Shown: positions 1 to 5,149, numbered from the stretch's first letter. The stretch is DNA of 5,244 nt from Minisyncoccota bacterium (GCA_003518205.1 DOZC01000021.1:755-5998); one strand, 5' to 3'. Program-made: numbers and translations. Notes: generated from the sequence alone by a model not told the origin.

Positions 1-859
1 AATTTGAAAGATGAACGTTTTCGGTTAGCCACTGATTTATTAATGTGGCCGAGTGTTTGAGAATTGGATCCTGGCTTTTTGAATAACTTTCAGCCATTGC
101 AATGAGTTTTTCTTTAGCATTATTTGAGTCAATAGCTTTAGAAACTGCTTCATATAAATTTTTCAACGAGTCGCCATTATTAAGAATTGATGCATTATCA
201 AATTTTTTATTAACATTTTGGATAAAAGCCAAAAAGCTTGATAAGGTTTTTTCTTCCAAACAAAAACTGATAAGAGTTCTTATTTCAAAATCTGGATTTT
301 CCTCAAATATTTTTTGGATCATTTGATCAAATAAAGCAATAAGATGTTTTGCTGCATCATCAACATAATCATAAATTTTTTGATGATCATCACTTATTTT
401 TTGAAATATTTGTGGGTCCTGAGCGTTAACTAAATTGCTAATTCGTTTTAATATCCTAATTACTTCGCCAATAGTAATTGAGTTATCATCATCAGTAAAT
501 AATAGCGAATTTTCAGTAAAATTTGAGTTACTTTCGGTTAGTAAAAGAAGAAACGCAATGACATTGGGAATAGACTGAAACCTTAAAATTTCTCGGTGTA
601 CTTCTTCAATTTGGGCTAATTCAGGCTTTGTTTCCAGAATGATTTCTGGTTTCTGGACAGATGAAGGAGAATTTGTAAGCCCACGCCATAAATCCTTAGT
701 TTTTTGCTTTAACTTTTTAATCCAACCTTCAATTATCTCCTGCCCAGATTCAGGAGCAATTGATTCTGACTTGTTGGGCCATGGTTCATTTAAATCGAAA
801 TCACTCTTCACAAGACTCGAGGGATCACCCCAGTCTGGCACTTTCCTTTTTTCAAACAT
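1..859 (-). CDS. Unrecognised AT-rich, helix-rich protein, C-terminus cut by the window edge
   Basis: An uninterrupted reading frame of 286 codons runs from an ATG at 859 to the left edge without meeting a stop, so the gene is partial at its 3' end. The ATG is the first possible start, because an in-frame TAA lies four codons upstream. The protein begins MFEKRKVPDWGDP, followed by a polar, proline- and serine-rich segment (about residues 11-40). It then looks almost wholly helical: charged heptad-like stretches at about 40-60 and 78-95, a short hydrophobic patch (IAFLLLLTES, 101-110), and further amphipathic helices to residue 286. There is no signal peptide, no cysteine pair and no catalytic motif I can name. 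The hydrophobic patch is too short for a confident membrane span. The 3' half of the gene (window positions 180-420) is near 25% GC by counting sampled lines, well below htpX. It lies 101 bp downstream of htpX in the same direction but seems to have its own promoter. I do not recognise the family; only the coding status is well supported. Confidence 0.8.
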   Translation of the reverse strand, partial: MFEKRKVPDWGDPSSLVKSDFDLNEPWPNKSESIAPESGQEIIEGWIKKLKQKTKDLWRGLTNSPSSVQKPEIILETKPELAQIEEVHREILRFQSIPNVIAFLLLLTESNSNFTENSLLFTDDDNSITIGEVIRILKRISNLVNAQDPQIFQKISDDHQKIYDYVDDAAKHLIALFDQMIQKIFEENPDFEIRTLISFCLEEKTLSSFLAFIQNVNKKFDNASILNNGDSLKNLYEAVSKAIDSNNAKEKLIAMAESYSKSQDPILKHSATLINQWLTENVHLSN

Positions 860-865
860 AACCTG

Positions 866-874
866 ATTTTATCA
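866..874 (-). promoter_or_regulatory. Extended -10 promoter of the left-edge gene, placed for a leaderless start
   Basis: On the minus strand the sequence reads TGA-TAAAAT (874 to 866), an extended -10 element one base from consensus in the hexamer. It is followed by only six bases, CAGGTT, before the ATG at 859. Transcription would then start at or next to the A of the ATG, giving a leaderless mRNA. No good -35 is seen; TTACAA at 895-890 matches poorly. The only SD-like bases, AGG, are two bases from the ATG, too close to work normally. Confidence 0.4.
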
Positions 875-960
875 CTTTCCAGACCAGATTTGTAACTTAA
901 CAAAAAGGGTTTGAAACTGGCTGATGATCAATTTTTTCGTCTGCAAAAGCACAGAAAAAT

Positions 961-1872
961 TTAAACTAAAGCTTTTAAAGCCTTAATTCGTTCGCTCACT
1001 GGCGGATGAGTCGCAAACAATCCGGCAAACCAGCCAACAGCGTCGGAGCGATTTTTCAGAGGGTTGGCAATGTAAAGATGAGCCGTGGCTTTATTGGCGG
1101 CTTCAAGTGGTTCTGGGTCAACAGAGATTTTTTCCAGAGCCCTGATTAAACCTTGAGGATTTTTGGTGAGAGCGGCTGATGAGGCATCGGCTAGAAATTC
1201 GCGGTTTCTGGAAATGGCCAGTTGGATGAGTTGAGCTACTAGGGGTGACAATAAGGCTAAAGCCAGGCCGGCCACAAAAAAAATTAATTGGAGTTGCCCA
1301 CCCTCATTATCTCGATCCCGCCGGCGGCCTCCACCCCAAGCGCTCCAGCGGAGCAGCCAATCTGAGAGTAGAGCCAGCATGCCCACCAAAACACTCACTA
1401 GCGACATGAGTAGCATATCGGAGTTGCGAATGTGACTTAATTCGTGAGCGATTACTCCCTCGAGTTCAGCGCGGTTGAGTCTAGTCACCAAACCTGTAGT
1501 AGCACAAACCACGGCGTGTTGAGCGTCTCGGCCAGTAGCAAAAGCATTCATGGCCGTATCATCAATGACGTAGAGTTTGGGCTGAGGTAGTCTGGCTGAG
1601 GCGGCTAAATTTTCAGTTACCGTGTAAAAATCAAAAAATTCACTGCGTTTGGCCTCACGAGCCCCAGAAATACCCAGAATAATTTGATCAGAAAAATAAT
1701 AACTTAAAATTGAACCCAGTCCGCCTCCCACTAATGCCCAACCAATCATGTCCGGTCCAAAGCCAAAACCCACCGTCATCACCCAGGCTGCTAACCCCAC
1801 AAAACCCATAAATCCGCTCACCACCAACCATGATCTTATTTGGTTTTGAGAAACTAATTGATAGTGGGTCAT
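961..1872 (-). CDS. htpX: HtpX-type membrane zinc metalloprotease (peptidase family M48B)
   Basis: This 303-residue protein has the full HtpX plan. There are two N-terminal membrane segments (about 15-36 and 42-60), then a cytoplasmic protease region with the zinc motif HELSH at 143-147 (H143 and H147 ligands, E144 catalytic). Two more membrane segments follow (about 153-174 and 194-220), with a Gly/Arg-rich loop (GGGRRRDRD) between them. Next comes SRNREFLAD (221-229), whose E225 is the expected third zinc ligand, and the family signature THPPVSERI lies near the C-terminus (from 288). The length matches E. coli HtpX (293 residues). HtpX degrades misfolded or damaged inner-membrane proteins alongside FtsH. 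The start at 1872 has a strong ribosome binding site, GGGAG at 1883-1879, six bases upstream. The gene follows lemA after 49 bp and is probably cotranscribed with it. No strong intrinsic terminator is visible after the stop. No key residue is missing. Confidence 0.96.
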   Translation of the reverse strand: MTHYQLVSQNQIRSWLVVSGFMGFVGLAAWVMTVGFGFGPDMIGWALVGGGLGSILSYYFSDQIILGISGAREAKRSEFFDFYTVTENLAASARLPQPKLYVIDDTAMNAFATGRDAQHAVVCATTGLVTRLNRAELEGVIAHELSHIRNSDMLLMSLVSVLVGMLALLSDWLLRWSAWGGGRRRDRDNEGGQLQLIFFVAGLALALLSPLVAQLIQLAISRNREFLADASSAALTKNPQGLIRALEKISVDPEPLEAANKATAHLYIANPLKNRSDAVGWFAGLFATHPPVSERIKALKALV

Positions 1873-1921
1873 AAAACACTCCCAACAAACTCAATTGATC
1901 TTTGAACTATGAGCACAAAAG

Positions 1922-2500
1922 TTATAAATTCACTTTGTGATCTTTGGTTTCAGTTTCACTGACTTCTAGATGAGTGCCAGTAGTGGCAGTAGCTAGTCCA
2001 GCCTCAGATTTAAAACCAAAAACTTGAGCCACTAAATTAGAAGGAAATACCACCAATTTTTCATTGTAGGCTTGAGTTAAATCAATGATGGTGCGTCTGG
2101 CATACATGAGTTTATCAGCAGTATCTGAAAGTTCGGCCATAAACTTACCGATGGTTTGATCGGCTTTTAGTTCTGGATTGCTTTCCACTGTAACATTGAT
2201 CTGAGGAATTAAGCTTTGAACTTGATTGATGGCTTTTTCAATGTCAGCCGAAGCACCAGAGCTATTGGCTTTTTGAACTGAAGTTCTGGCTTGAGTAATT
2301 AGCTCATAAACGCCTTTTTCATGCTTTAGATAACCTTTGGTAGCGGCCTCAAGATTGGGAATTAAAGCAGCTTGGCGTTTGAGCTGATTACCAATTTCTT
2401 GAATACTGGCAGCAATCTGAGTTTTTAAAGTTTGAAGATTGTTGTAAACACTAATAATGTAAAAGACGATGGCGGCGGCCACGATGAGGGGGATAAACAT
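1922..2500 (-). CDS. lemA: LemA family membrane-anchored protein
   Basis: This 192-residue protein matches the LemA family along its length. An N-terminal hydrophobic segment (about 3-19) acts as the membrane anchor and is followed at once by the conserved YNNLQTLKTQI region and QLKRQAALIPNL (39-50). The central coiled part is helical. The family's second conserved block appears as NPELKADQ (108-115), then ARRTIIDLTQAYNEKL (134-149), and FPSNLVAQVFGF (152-163). The remaining 29 residues are polar and probably disordered. LemA proteins are helical bundles tethered to the membrane, and their biochemical role is not established. Their genes very often sit next to htpX, as here, which suggests a shared envelope quality-control job. 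The start at 2500 is fixed by a good SD, AGAAGGA at 2511-2505, four bases before the ATG. Confidence 0.95.
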   Translation of the reverse strand: MFIPLIVAAAIVFYIISVYNNLQTLKTQIAASIQEIGNQLKRQAALIPNLEAATKGYLKHEKGVYELITQARTSVQKANSSGASADIEKAINQVQSLIPQINVTVESNPELKADQTIGKFMAELSDTADKLMYARRTIIDLTQAYNEKLVVFPSNLVAQVFGFKSEAGLATATTGTHLEVSETETKDHKVNL

Positions 2501-2520
2501 GGAATCCTTCTTGAGTTAAT

Positions 2521-2551
2521 TTTATACTTTGACTTGAAGTTTTAGCCTCAA
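2521..2551 (-). promoter_or_regulatory. Possible lemA-htpX promoter
   Basis: On the minus strand, TATAAA (2526-2521) lies 20 bases before the lemA ATG, leaving a short leader that contains the SD. The best -35 is TTGAGG (2551-2546), with a rather long 19-base spacer. A perfect TATAAT also occurs further upstream (2586-2581) but has no -35 and no TGn. Either could be used; which one is uncertain. Confidence 0.3.
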
Positions 2552-2624
2552 TTTATCTGGCTTAACTTTAAGCTAAATTTATTATACAGCACCCAATTGT
2601 GAGGTGCGCGGATTCCATTGTAAA

Positions 2625-2646
2625 CTCAGGACACCTGAGTCCTGAG
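2625..2646. repeat. Inverted repeat, 8-bp stem with 6-base loop
   Basis: CTCAGGAC (2625-2632) and GTCCTGAG (2639-2646) are perfect inverted copies around ACCTGA. A competing pairing, ACTCAG with CTGAGT, exists in the same bases, and AAACTCAGG recurs at 2692-2700 in the tRNA-Asp promoter spacer. There is no T-tract directly after it on the plus strand. It lies in the divergent control region between lemA and tRNA-Asp, so it could be an operator or a structural element. Confidence 0.5.
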
Positions 2647-2663
2647 CCAAAATTATTTTGGCT
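2645..2663. repeat. Inverted repeat, 8-bp stem with 3-base loop
   Basis: AGCCAAAA (2645-2652) and TTTTGGCT (2656-2663) are perfect inverted copies around TTA. The repeat abuts, and by two bases overlaps, the preceding hairpin, and it ends where the 11-bp tandem repeat begins. The T-run is inside the stem rather than after it, so it is not a normal terminator. Confidence 0.45.
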
Positions 2664-2682
2664 TGTTCTCCGCTTGTTCTCC
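2661..2682 (+). repeat. Tandem duplication of GCTTGTTCTCC
   Basis: Two perfect head-to-tail copies of an 11-bp unit (2661-2671 and 2672-2682) end four bases upstream of the -35 box of the tRNA-Asp promoter. This may be a slippage duplication or a pair of binding sites spaced by one helical turn. Confidence 0.6.
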
Positions 2683-2685
2683 GCC

Positions 2686-2714
2686 TTGGCAAAACTCAGG
2701 GTTTTCCTTATAAT
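2686..2714 (+). promoter_or_regulatory. Promoter of tRNA-Asp
   Basis: TTGGCA (2686-2691, five of six consensus bases) and a perfect TATAAT (2709-2714) are separated by exactly 17 bases. This predicts a start near 2721 and a 5' leader of about 14 bases before the tRNA. It is the best sigma-70-type promoter in the window, as expected for a stable RNA gene. Confidence 0.8.
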
Positions 2715-2734
2715 GACCGAGCTCTTTGACTCTT

Positions 2735-2807
2735 GGCCTCGTGGTGTAGTGGTTAACATGCTTCCCTGTCACGGAAGAGATCACGGGTTCAACTCCCGTC
2801 GAGGTCG
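2735..2807 (+). tRNA. tRNA-Asp (anticodon GUC), CCA not encoded
   Basis: The sequence folds into a full 73-base cloverleaf. The acceptor stem is GGCCTCG with CGAGGTC (one G-U pair). The D arm closes with GTG/CAT and carries the loop TAGTGGTTAA. The anticodon stem CTTCC/GGAAG holds loop CTGTCAC, giving anticodon GTC, and the T arm is ACGGG-TTCAACT-CCCGT. The discriminator is G73, as expected for aspartate tRNAs. The next bases are CAT, so the CCA end must be added by the nucleotidyltransferase. The gene has its own strong promoter and is followed after 11 bases by a terminator hairpin, so it is transcribed alone. Confidence 0.95.
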
Positions 2808-2817
2808 CATTTCAGAC

Positions 2818-2855
2818 GTCTGATATCTGATGCCAGATGTCAGATTTAGATTTTG
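2818..2855 (+). terminator. Rho-independent terminator of tRNA-Asp
   Basis: TCTGATATCTG (2819-2829) pairs with CAGATGTCAGA (2834-2844) over 11 bp with one G-U pair and the tetraloop ATGC. It is followed by a T-rich run (TTTAGATTTT). The stem is AT-rich, so it is weaker than a textbook terminator. It overlaps a 12-bp palindrome, TCAGACGTCTGA (2812-2823), that could compete with it. It sits in the right place to end the tRNA-Asp transcript. Confidence 0.6.
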
Positions 2856-2868
2856 ATCAATTTTAGCT

Positions 2869-4551
2869 TTATTTCCAAGCCCCAGCTTGTTTTTTATCGA
2901 ACTCAAGTATAATCACTTTCAAAGTTAAAATGCGGGTATGGTTCACCGGTAGAATGCGTCCTTCCCAAGGATGAGAAGAGGGTTCGACTCCCTTTACCCG
3001 CTCCATATCGGAATCGTTTTTCGAAAGAGTGGTATTATCCCGAGTTATCAAGCTATTTTCAGGTTCGAGCCGACCTTTTTTCTCATTGAACGCTTTTTCA
3101 GCTGTTTTTAGAAAGACAAACGCTTTTTTCCCGTTAATTCGCACTAATCTGTCTTTTAGAAACAGGTTCGAGCCGAGAATCCGCAGGACAGCTCTTTTGA
3201 CTTCAATGTCGTCAATATTAAAGATTCTAGTTACATTGGCAGCGAAGTGTAATGTTTCTTCCATTGTCTTTGTCCATGAGGCTACACCATCCACCTCGAT
3301 TCCTTCTTTGGTTTGTTTCTCCTCAGTTAGCAACCGAGCCTTCTCCTTTTGATACTCTTCTTCGCCAATCATGCCATCGATTTTCATTCCATAGAGGGTT
3401 TTCTTTTCAACCAAGATTGTATCTAGGCGCTTACTGAGTTTGCCTTTTTGAGCTCGTTCGAAATCAAACTCTCTTTCATTCCTTCGTTTTAAGCTCTTCT
3501 TAATCCATTCCACAAATGCTGGTTTAATTTCCAAACTAGCAATAAATTCCCTGACCTGCTTTTCTACCTCATCAGCATTTAGATACTGTTGGTGACAGGG
3601 TCCCAACTTCTTAGTACATCGAGCATATATAAAAATTTGAGAGGTACCAGAACGTTTGTAGTGTTTGGTTTTTCTGTCTGCAGTAATAGCTGCACCACAC
3701 TCACCACATTTGAGAAGCTTCATGAAGTAAAAGTTATTGCGTTGTTTGAATACTCGTTTGCGACCATCAATAATATCCTGTACACGCTGGTATTCATCAA
3801 GAGTGATCATCGATTTGTGCTTACCAATATGTCGCTCGCCATTGTAATCAAACATGCCGGTATAAAAAATATTGCGAAAAAAGCGAAATGCTTCAGTGGT
3901 ACTAACAGGCTTACCGCTTTTTCTCTTACCGCGCAGGCCCATCGCAGTAATCTTCTTTAGTGAGCTGACTACGGTTTCTTCGCCAGTCATCATTATCTCC
4001 CACCACTTACGACATAGATCAAAACGCTCAGGATCAGGTAGGACTTCCTTTTGACCTTTGGGTTTGAAGAAATCGTTCATATACCCCAACGGAGCGGATC
4101 CTGGTCGCCAACCATTTTGAACCTTTGTATTCATTCCTCTTTTTACATTATCGGAAAGGTCTTTGCTAAATTTAGTTGCCATGCCAAATTCGATAAAAAG
4201 GAAGGTGGAGTTATTGCGATCGTAATCCATGGTGGGGGTGACGATCAACATGCCGTTATAGTCGACGTGATCTATCAGGGTGCCACCTTCTTTAGCATTC
4301 CGACAGAGTCGATCCGCTTTCCAGCAGAGAATGTGCTTTACCTCACCCTTGGAGACTCTTTCAACCATGGCTGAAAATTCAGGACGATGATCCGGGCGCT
4401 TAGCTGATTTGCTCTCTTTGTAGACACCTAGCACTGCAAACCCCTTATCCTTCGCCAATTCCTTACAGGTACGTTCCTGATCATCAAGGGAGAGAATTTG
4501 CCGTTCCTTATCCTCGGAAGATTTTCTACAGTATATAAAGCATGTATTCAT
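2869..4551 (-). CDS. Large serine recombinase (integrase) whose frame reads antisense through tRNA-Gly
   Basis: This 560-codon frame encodes a serine integrase, a site-specific recombinase that joins attP and attB through a phosphoserine intermediate. The N-terminal catalytic domain starts at FIYCRKSSED, with S11 as the likely nucleophile and R9 beside it. DRLCR (80-84) supplies the conserved active-site arginines, and the long helix begins near E121. The DNA-binding recombinase domain spans about 145-265. A zinc ribbon uses C282, C285, C312 and C319, and a coiled-coil-rich segment follows (about 350-420). The start at 4551 puts the catalytic motif at the usual distance from the N-terminus, though the SD is weak. 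The integrase proper probably ends near residue 500-515. Residues 516-540 (starting MERVKGVEPSS) are the antisense translation of tRNA-Gly, and 541-560 come from the tRNA's 5' flank. This tail is therefore probably a by-product of integration. The gene lies 29 bp after the 81-residue gene, probably in one transcript. Confidence 0.93.
   Translation of the reverse strand: MNTCFIYCRKSSEDKERQILSLDDQERTCKELAKDKGFAVLGVYKESKSAKRPDHRPEFSAMVERVSKGEVKHILCWKADRLCRNAKEGGTLIDHVDYNGMLIVTPTMDYDRNNSTFLFIEFGMATKFSKDLSDNVKRGMNTKVQNGWRPGSAPLGYMNDFFKPKGQKEVLPDPERFDLCRKWWEIMMTGEETVVSSLKKITAMGLRGKRKSGKPVSTTEAFRFFRNIFYTGMFDYNGERHIGKHKSMITLDEYQRVQDIIDGRKRVFKQRNNFYFMKLLKCGECGAAITADRKTKHYKRSGTSQIFIYARCTKKLGPCHQQYLNADEVEKQVREFIASLEIKPAFVEWIKKSLKRRNEREFDFERAQKGKLSKRLDTILVEKKTLYGMKIDGMIGEEEYQKEKARLLTEEKQTKEGIEVDGVASWTKTMEETLHFAANVTRIFNIDDIEVKRAVLRILGSNLFLKDRLVRINGKKAFVFLKTAEKAFNEKKGRLEPENSLITRDNTTLSKNDSDMERVKGVEPSSHPWEGRILPVNHTRILTLKVIILEFDKKQAGAWK
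2908..2913 (+). promoter_or_regulatory. -10 box of tRNA-Gly
   Basis: A perfect TATAAT ends 18 bases before the tRNA-Gly gene, almost the same distance as for tRNA-Asp (20 bases). The -35 is poor: only TTGTTT (2887-2892, spacer 15) or CTTGTT one base upstream (2886-2891, spacer 16) is available. The box lies inside the extended 3' part of the integrase reading frame. Confidence 0.55.
2932..3005 (+). tRNA. tRNA-Gly (anticodon CCC) with encoded CCA; likely integration site
   Basis: A complete 74-base cloverleaf includes an encoded CCA. The acceptor stem is GCGGGTA with TACCCGC and the D arm is GTTC-ACCGGTA-GAAT. The anticodon stem CGTCC/GGATG (one G-U) carries loop TTCCCAA, giving anticodon CCC. 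The variable loop is AGAA, the T arm is GAGGG-TTCGACT-CCCTT, the discriminator is T73, then CCA (3003-3005). All arms are intact, so the tRNA should work even though an element seems to be inserted at its 3' end; such elements usually rebuild the tRNA end from their own copy. Unlike tRNA-Asp, CCA is encoded. The gene is entirely antisense to codons 516-540 of the serine integrase frame. No terminator is visible downstream, so its transcript may run into the integrase gene on the opposite strand. Confidence 0.95.
2980..3005 (+). other. Probable attachment site (att) at the 3' end of tRNA-Gly
   Basis: The T arm, acceptor 3' strand and CCA of tRNA-Gly form the likely crossover region. The integrase gene starts its convergent frame here, the tRNA remains whole, and the chromosome-like tRNA promoter is on one side with mobile-element genes on the other. 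The exact core cannot be fixed, because no second copy of this sequence is present in the window. Serine integrase cores can be as short as two bases, so the coordinates are approximate. Confidence 0.4.
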
Positions 4552-4580
4552 GTTATTTTAACTACCAAGTAAGATTATTC

Positions 4581-4826
4581 TTACTTCTGGGTTGTGTTGA
4601 TGTTAACTCTGTTTCGCCTGGTTGCAAGTCTTTTTTCTAGTAAGACATCGAAAAGCCGCAGAAGAGCGGTTGCTTGTTCAAATGCTTCTTCGTCAGTTAG
4701 CTCAACACCATGCTCTTTTAAAGCAATTGCCTTAAACTCGTCCAATTCTTCCCTTGTAATTAAAGAGTTTGCAAGTATCAGGTTGTTATCGTCATTTGTT
4801 GGTTTTTGAGCAGCAATTTCTGTCAT
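4581..4826 (-). CDS. Small helical protein upstream of the serine integrase, function unknown
   Basis: This 81-residue protein has a polar N-terminus (1-20), then a conserved-looking core at about 25-64 (ELDEFKAIALKEHGVELTD, then EEAFEQATALLRLFDVLL). The core reads as two amphipathic helices joined by a GVELTDEEA turn, and a basic tail rich in R, N and K (65-81) follows. There is no membrane segment, cysteine or enzyme motif. From memory, short proteins with a similar 'E-F-x(6)-G-x-x-x-(T/S)-x-E-x-A' core are common beside recombinases in Patescibacteria; I cannot confirm this here. The gene ends 29 bp before the integrase start, which suggests cotranscription. It could be a regulator of the integrase, a recombination directionality factor or an orphan antitoxin-like protein, but nothing in the sequence decides. 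The start at 4826 lacks a clear SD; TATAAA sits one base upstream of the ATG. Confidence 0.75.
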   Translation of the reverse strand: MTEIAAQKPTNDDNNLILANSLITREELDEFKAIALKEHGVELTDEEAFEQATALLRLFDVLLEKRLATRRNRVNINTTQK

Positions 4827-4893
4827 CTTTATAACTAAAGGTACAGAAACTGTTGATTTACCTCAATAAACTTTGTGAGTAATTTTGTCCACT

Positions 4894-4923
4894 TATGTAA
4901 ATATGTAGGAAGCTTGTGTACAT
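4894..4923. promoter_or_regulatory. Possible operator: repeated TATGTA and an inverted TACAT
   Basis: TATGTA occurs twice with an 8-base period (4894-4899 and 4902-4907). ATGTA (4903-4907) is mirrored by TACAT (4919-4923) across 11 bases, with AAGCTT between the arms. This cluster lies between the two divergent element genes and reaches the -35 position of the rightward promoter, where a regulator could control both directions. The repeats are short and may be chance. Confidence 0.2.
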
Positions 4924-4953
4924 TGCGATCAATTACGCTGGATTTGCTATGAT
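4923..4953 (+). promoter_or_regulatory. Extended -10 promoter of the 49-residue membrane protein gene
   Basis: TGC-TATGAT (4945-4953) is an extended -10 element with five of six hexamer bases. A weak -35, TTGCGA (4923-4928), lies 19 bases upstream. The hexamer is followed by six bases, AGAAAT, then the ATG at 4960, so transcription should begin at the start codon. This matches the arrangement before the left-edge gene (859). Confidence 0.55.
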
Positions 4954-4959
4954 AGAAAT

Positions 4960-5109
4960 ATGTCAAACTTTTTTCGTCAAAAGAAAGAACAACCATTTAT
5001 GTACTCAACGATTGTGGCTCATAGAAGTAAGCCGAGCTACTCTGGGTGGATTATCGGAGGCGTTTTACTTGTAAGTTTATTACTCGGGGTATACCTAATT
5101 TTTACCTAG
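4960..5109 (+). CDS. Small single-span membrane protein, 49 residues, function unknown
   Basis: A 50-codon frame including its TAG stop encodes a basic, polar N-terminal part (MSNFFRQKKEQPFMYSTIVA, then HRSKPSYSG) followed by one strong hydrophobic segment, WIIGGVLLVSLLLGVYLIF (30-48), ending one residue later. By the positive-inside rule, the lysines and arginines before the span put the N-terminus in the cytoplasm with only the last residue outside, as in a tail-anchored miniprotein. Support for its being real comes from this clean membrane architecture and from the well-placed extended -10 promoter. No SD is present. It is divergent from the 81-residue gene across a 133-bp control region and belongs to the putative element. 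I do not recognise the family. It could be a holin-like, toxin-like or envelope miniprotein, but none of these is shown. Confidence 0.5.
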   Translation: MSNFFRQKKEQPFMYSTIVAHRSKPSYSGWIIGGVLLVSLLLGVYLIFT

Positions 5110-5114
5110 TGGCA

Positions 5115-5143
5115 TTGACTCTGGAGGGCATGTTTGGTATATT
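5115..5143 (+). promoter_or_regulatory. Near-consensus promoter reading out of the right edge
   Basis: TTGACT (5115-5120) and TATATT (5138-5143) each match five of six consensus bases, with a 17-base spacer. The spacer ends in TGG, giving an extended -10 as well. The predicted start is near 5150. It begins six bases after the stop codon of the 49-residue gene, so it belongs to the next transcription unit, which contains the folded region at 5156-5235. Confidence 0.65.
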
Positions 5144-5149
5144 TACAGT

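Noticed and set aside
102..866. Two plus-strand frames of about 75 codons (102-326 and 639-866)
   Set aside because: They are antisense shadows of the long partial minus-strand gene, which has one continuous frame over the whole region.
880..960. Possible terminator after htpX
   Set aside because: The region has A and T runs around CTGTGC...GCAGACG, but the best pairing has several mismatches and the T-run is on the wrong side. I could not support a terminator.
2568..2823. Open frames on both strands across the tRNA-Asp gene (63 codons on minus, 74 codons on plus)
   Set aside because: They overlap the tRNA, its promoter and its terminator, have no ribosome binding site, and their translations contain the tRNA sequence; they are artefacts of stable RNA sequence.
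3029..4374. Several plus-strand frames of 60-123 codons opposite the integrase
   Set aside because: The integrase on the minus strand has full catalytic and zinc-ribbon motifs. The opposite frames overlap each other, lack ribosome sites and show no domain.
3033..4769. The peptide NSLITR occurs both near the integrase C-terminus (499-504) and in the 81-residue protein (20-25)
   Set aside because: The codons differ at most positions and the flanking residues do not match, so chance identity is the simplest reading.
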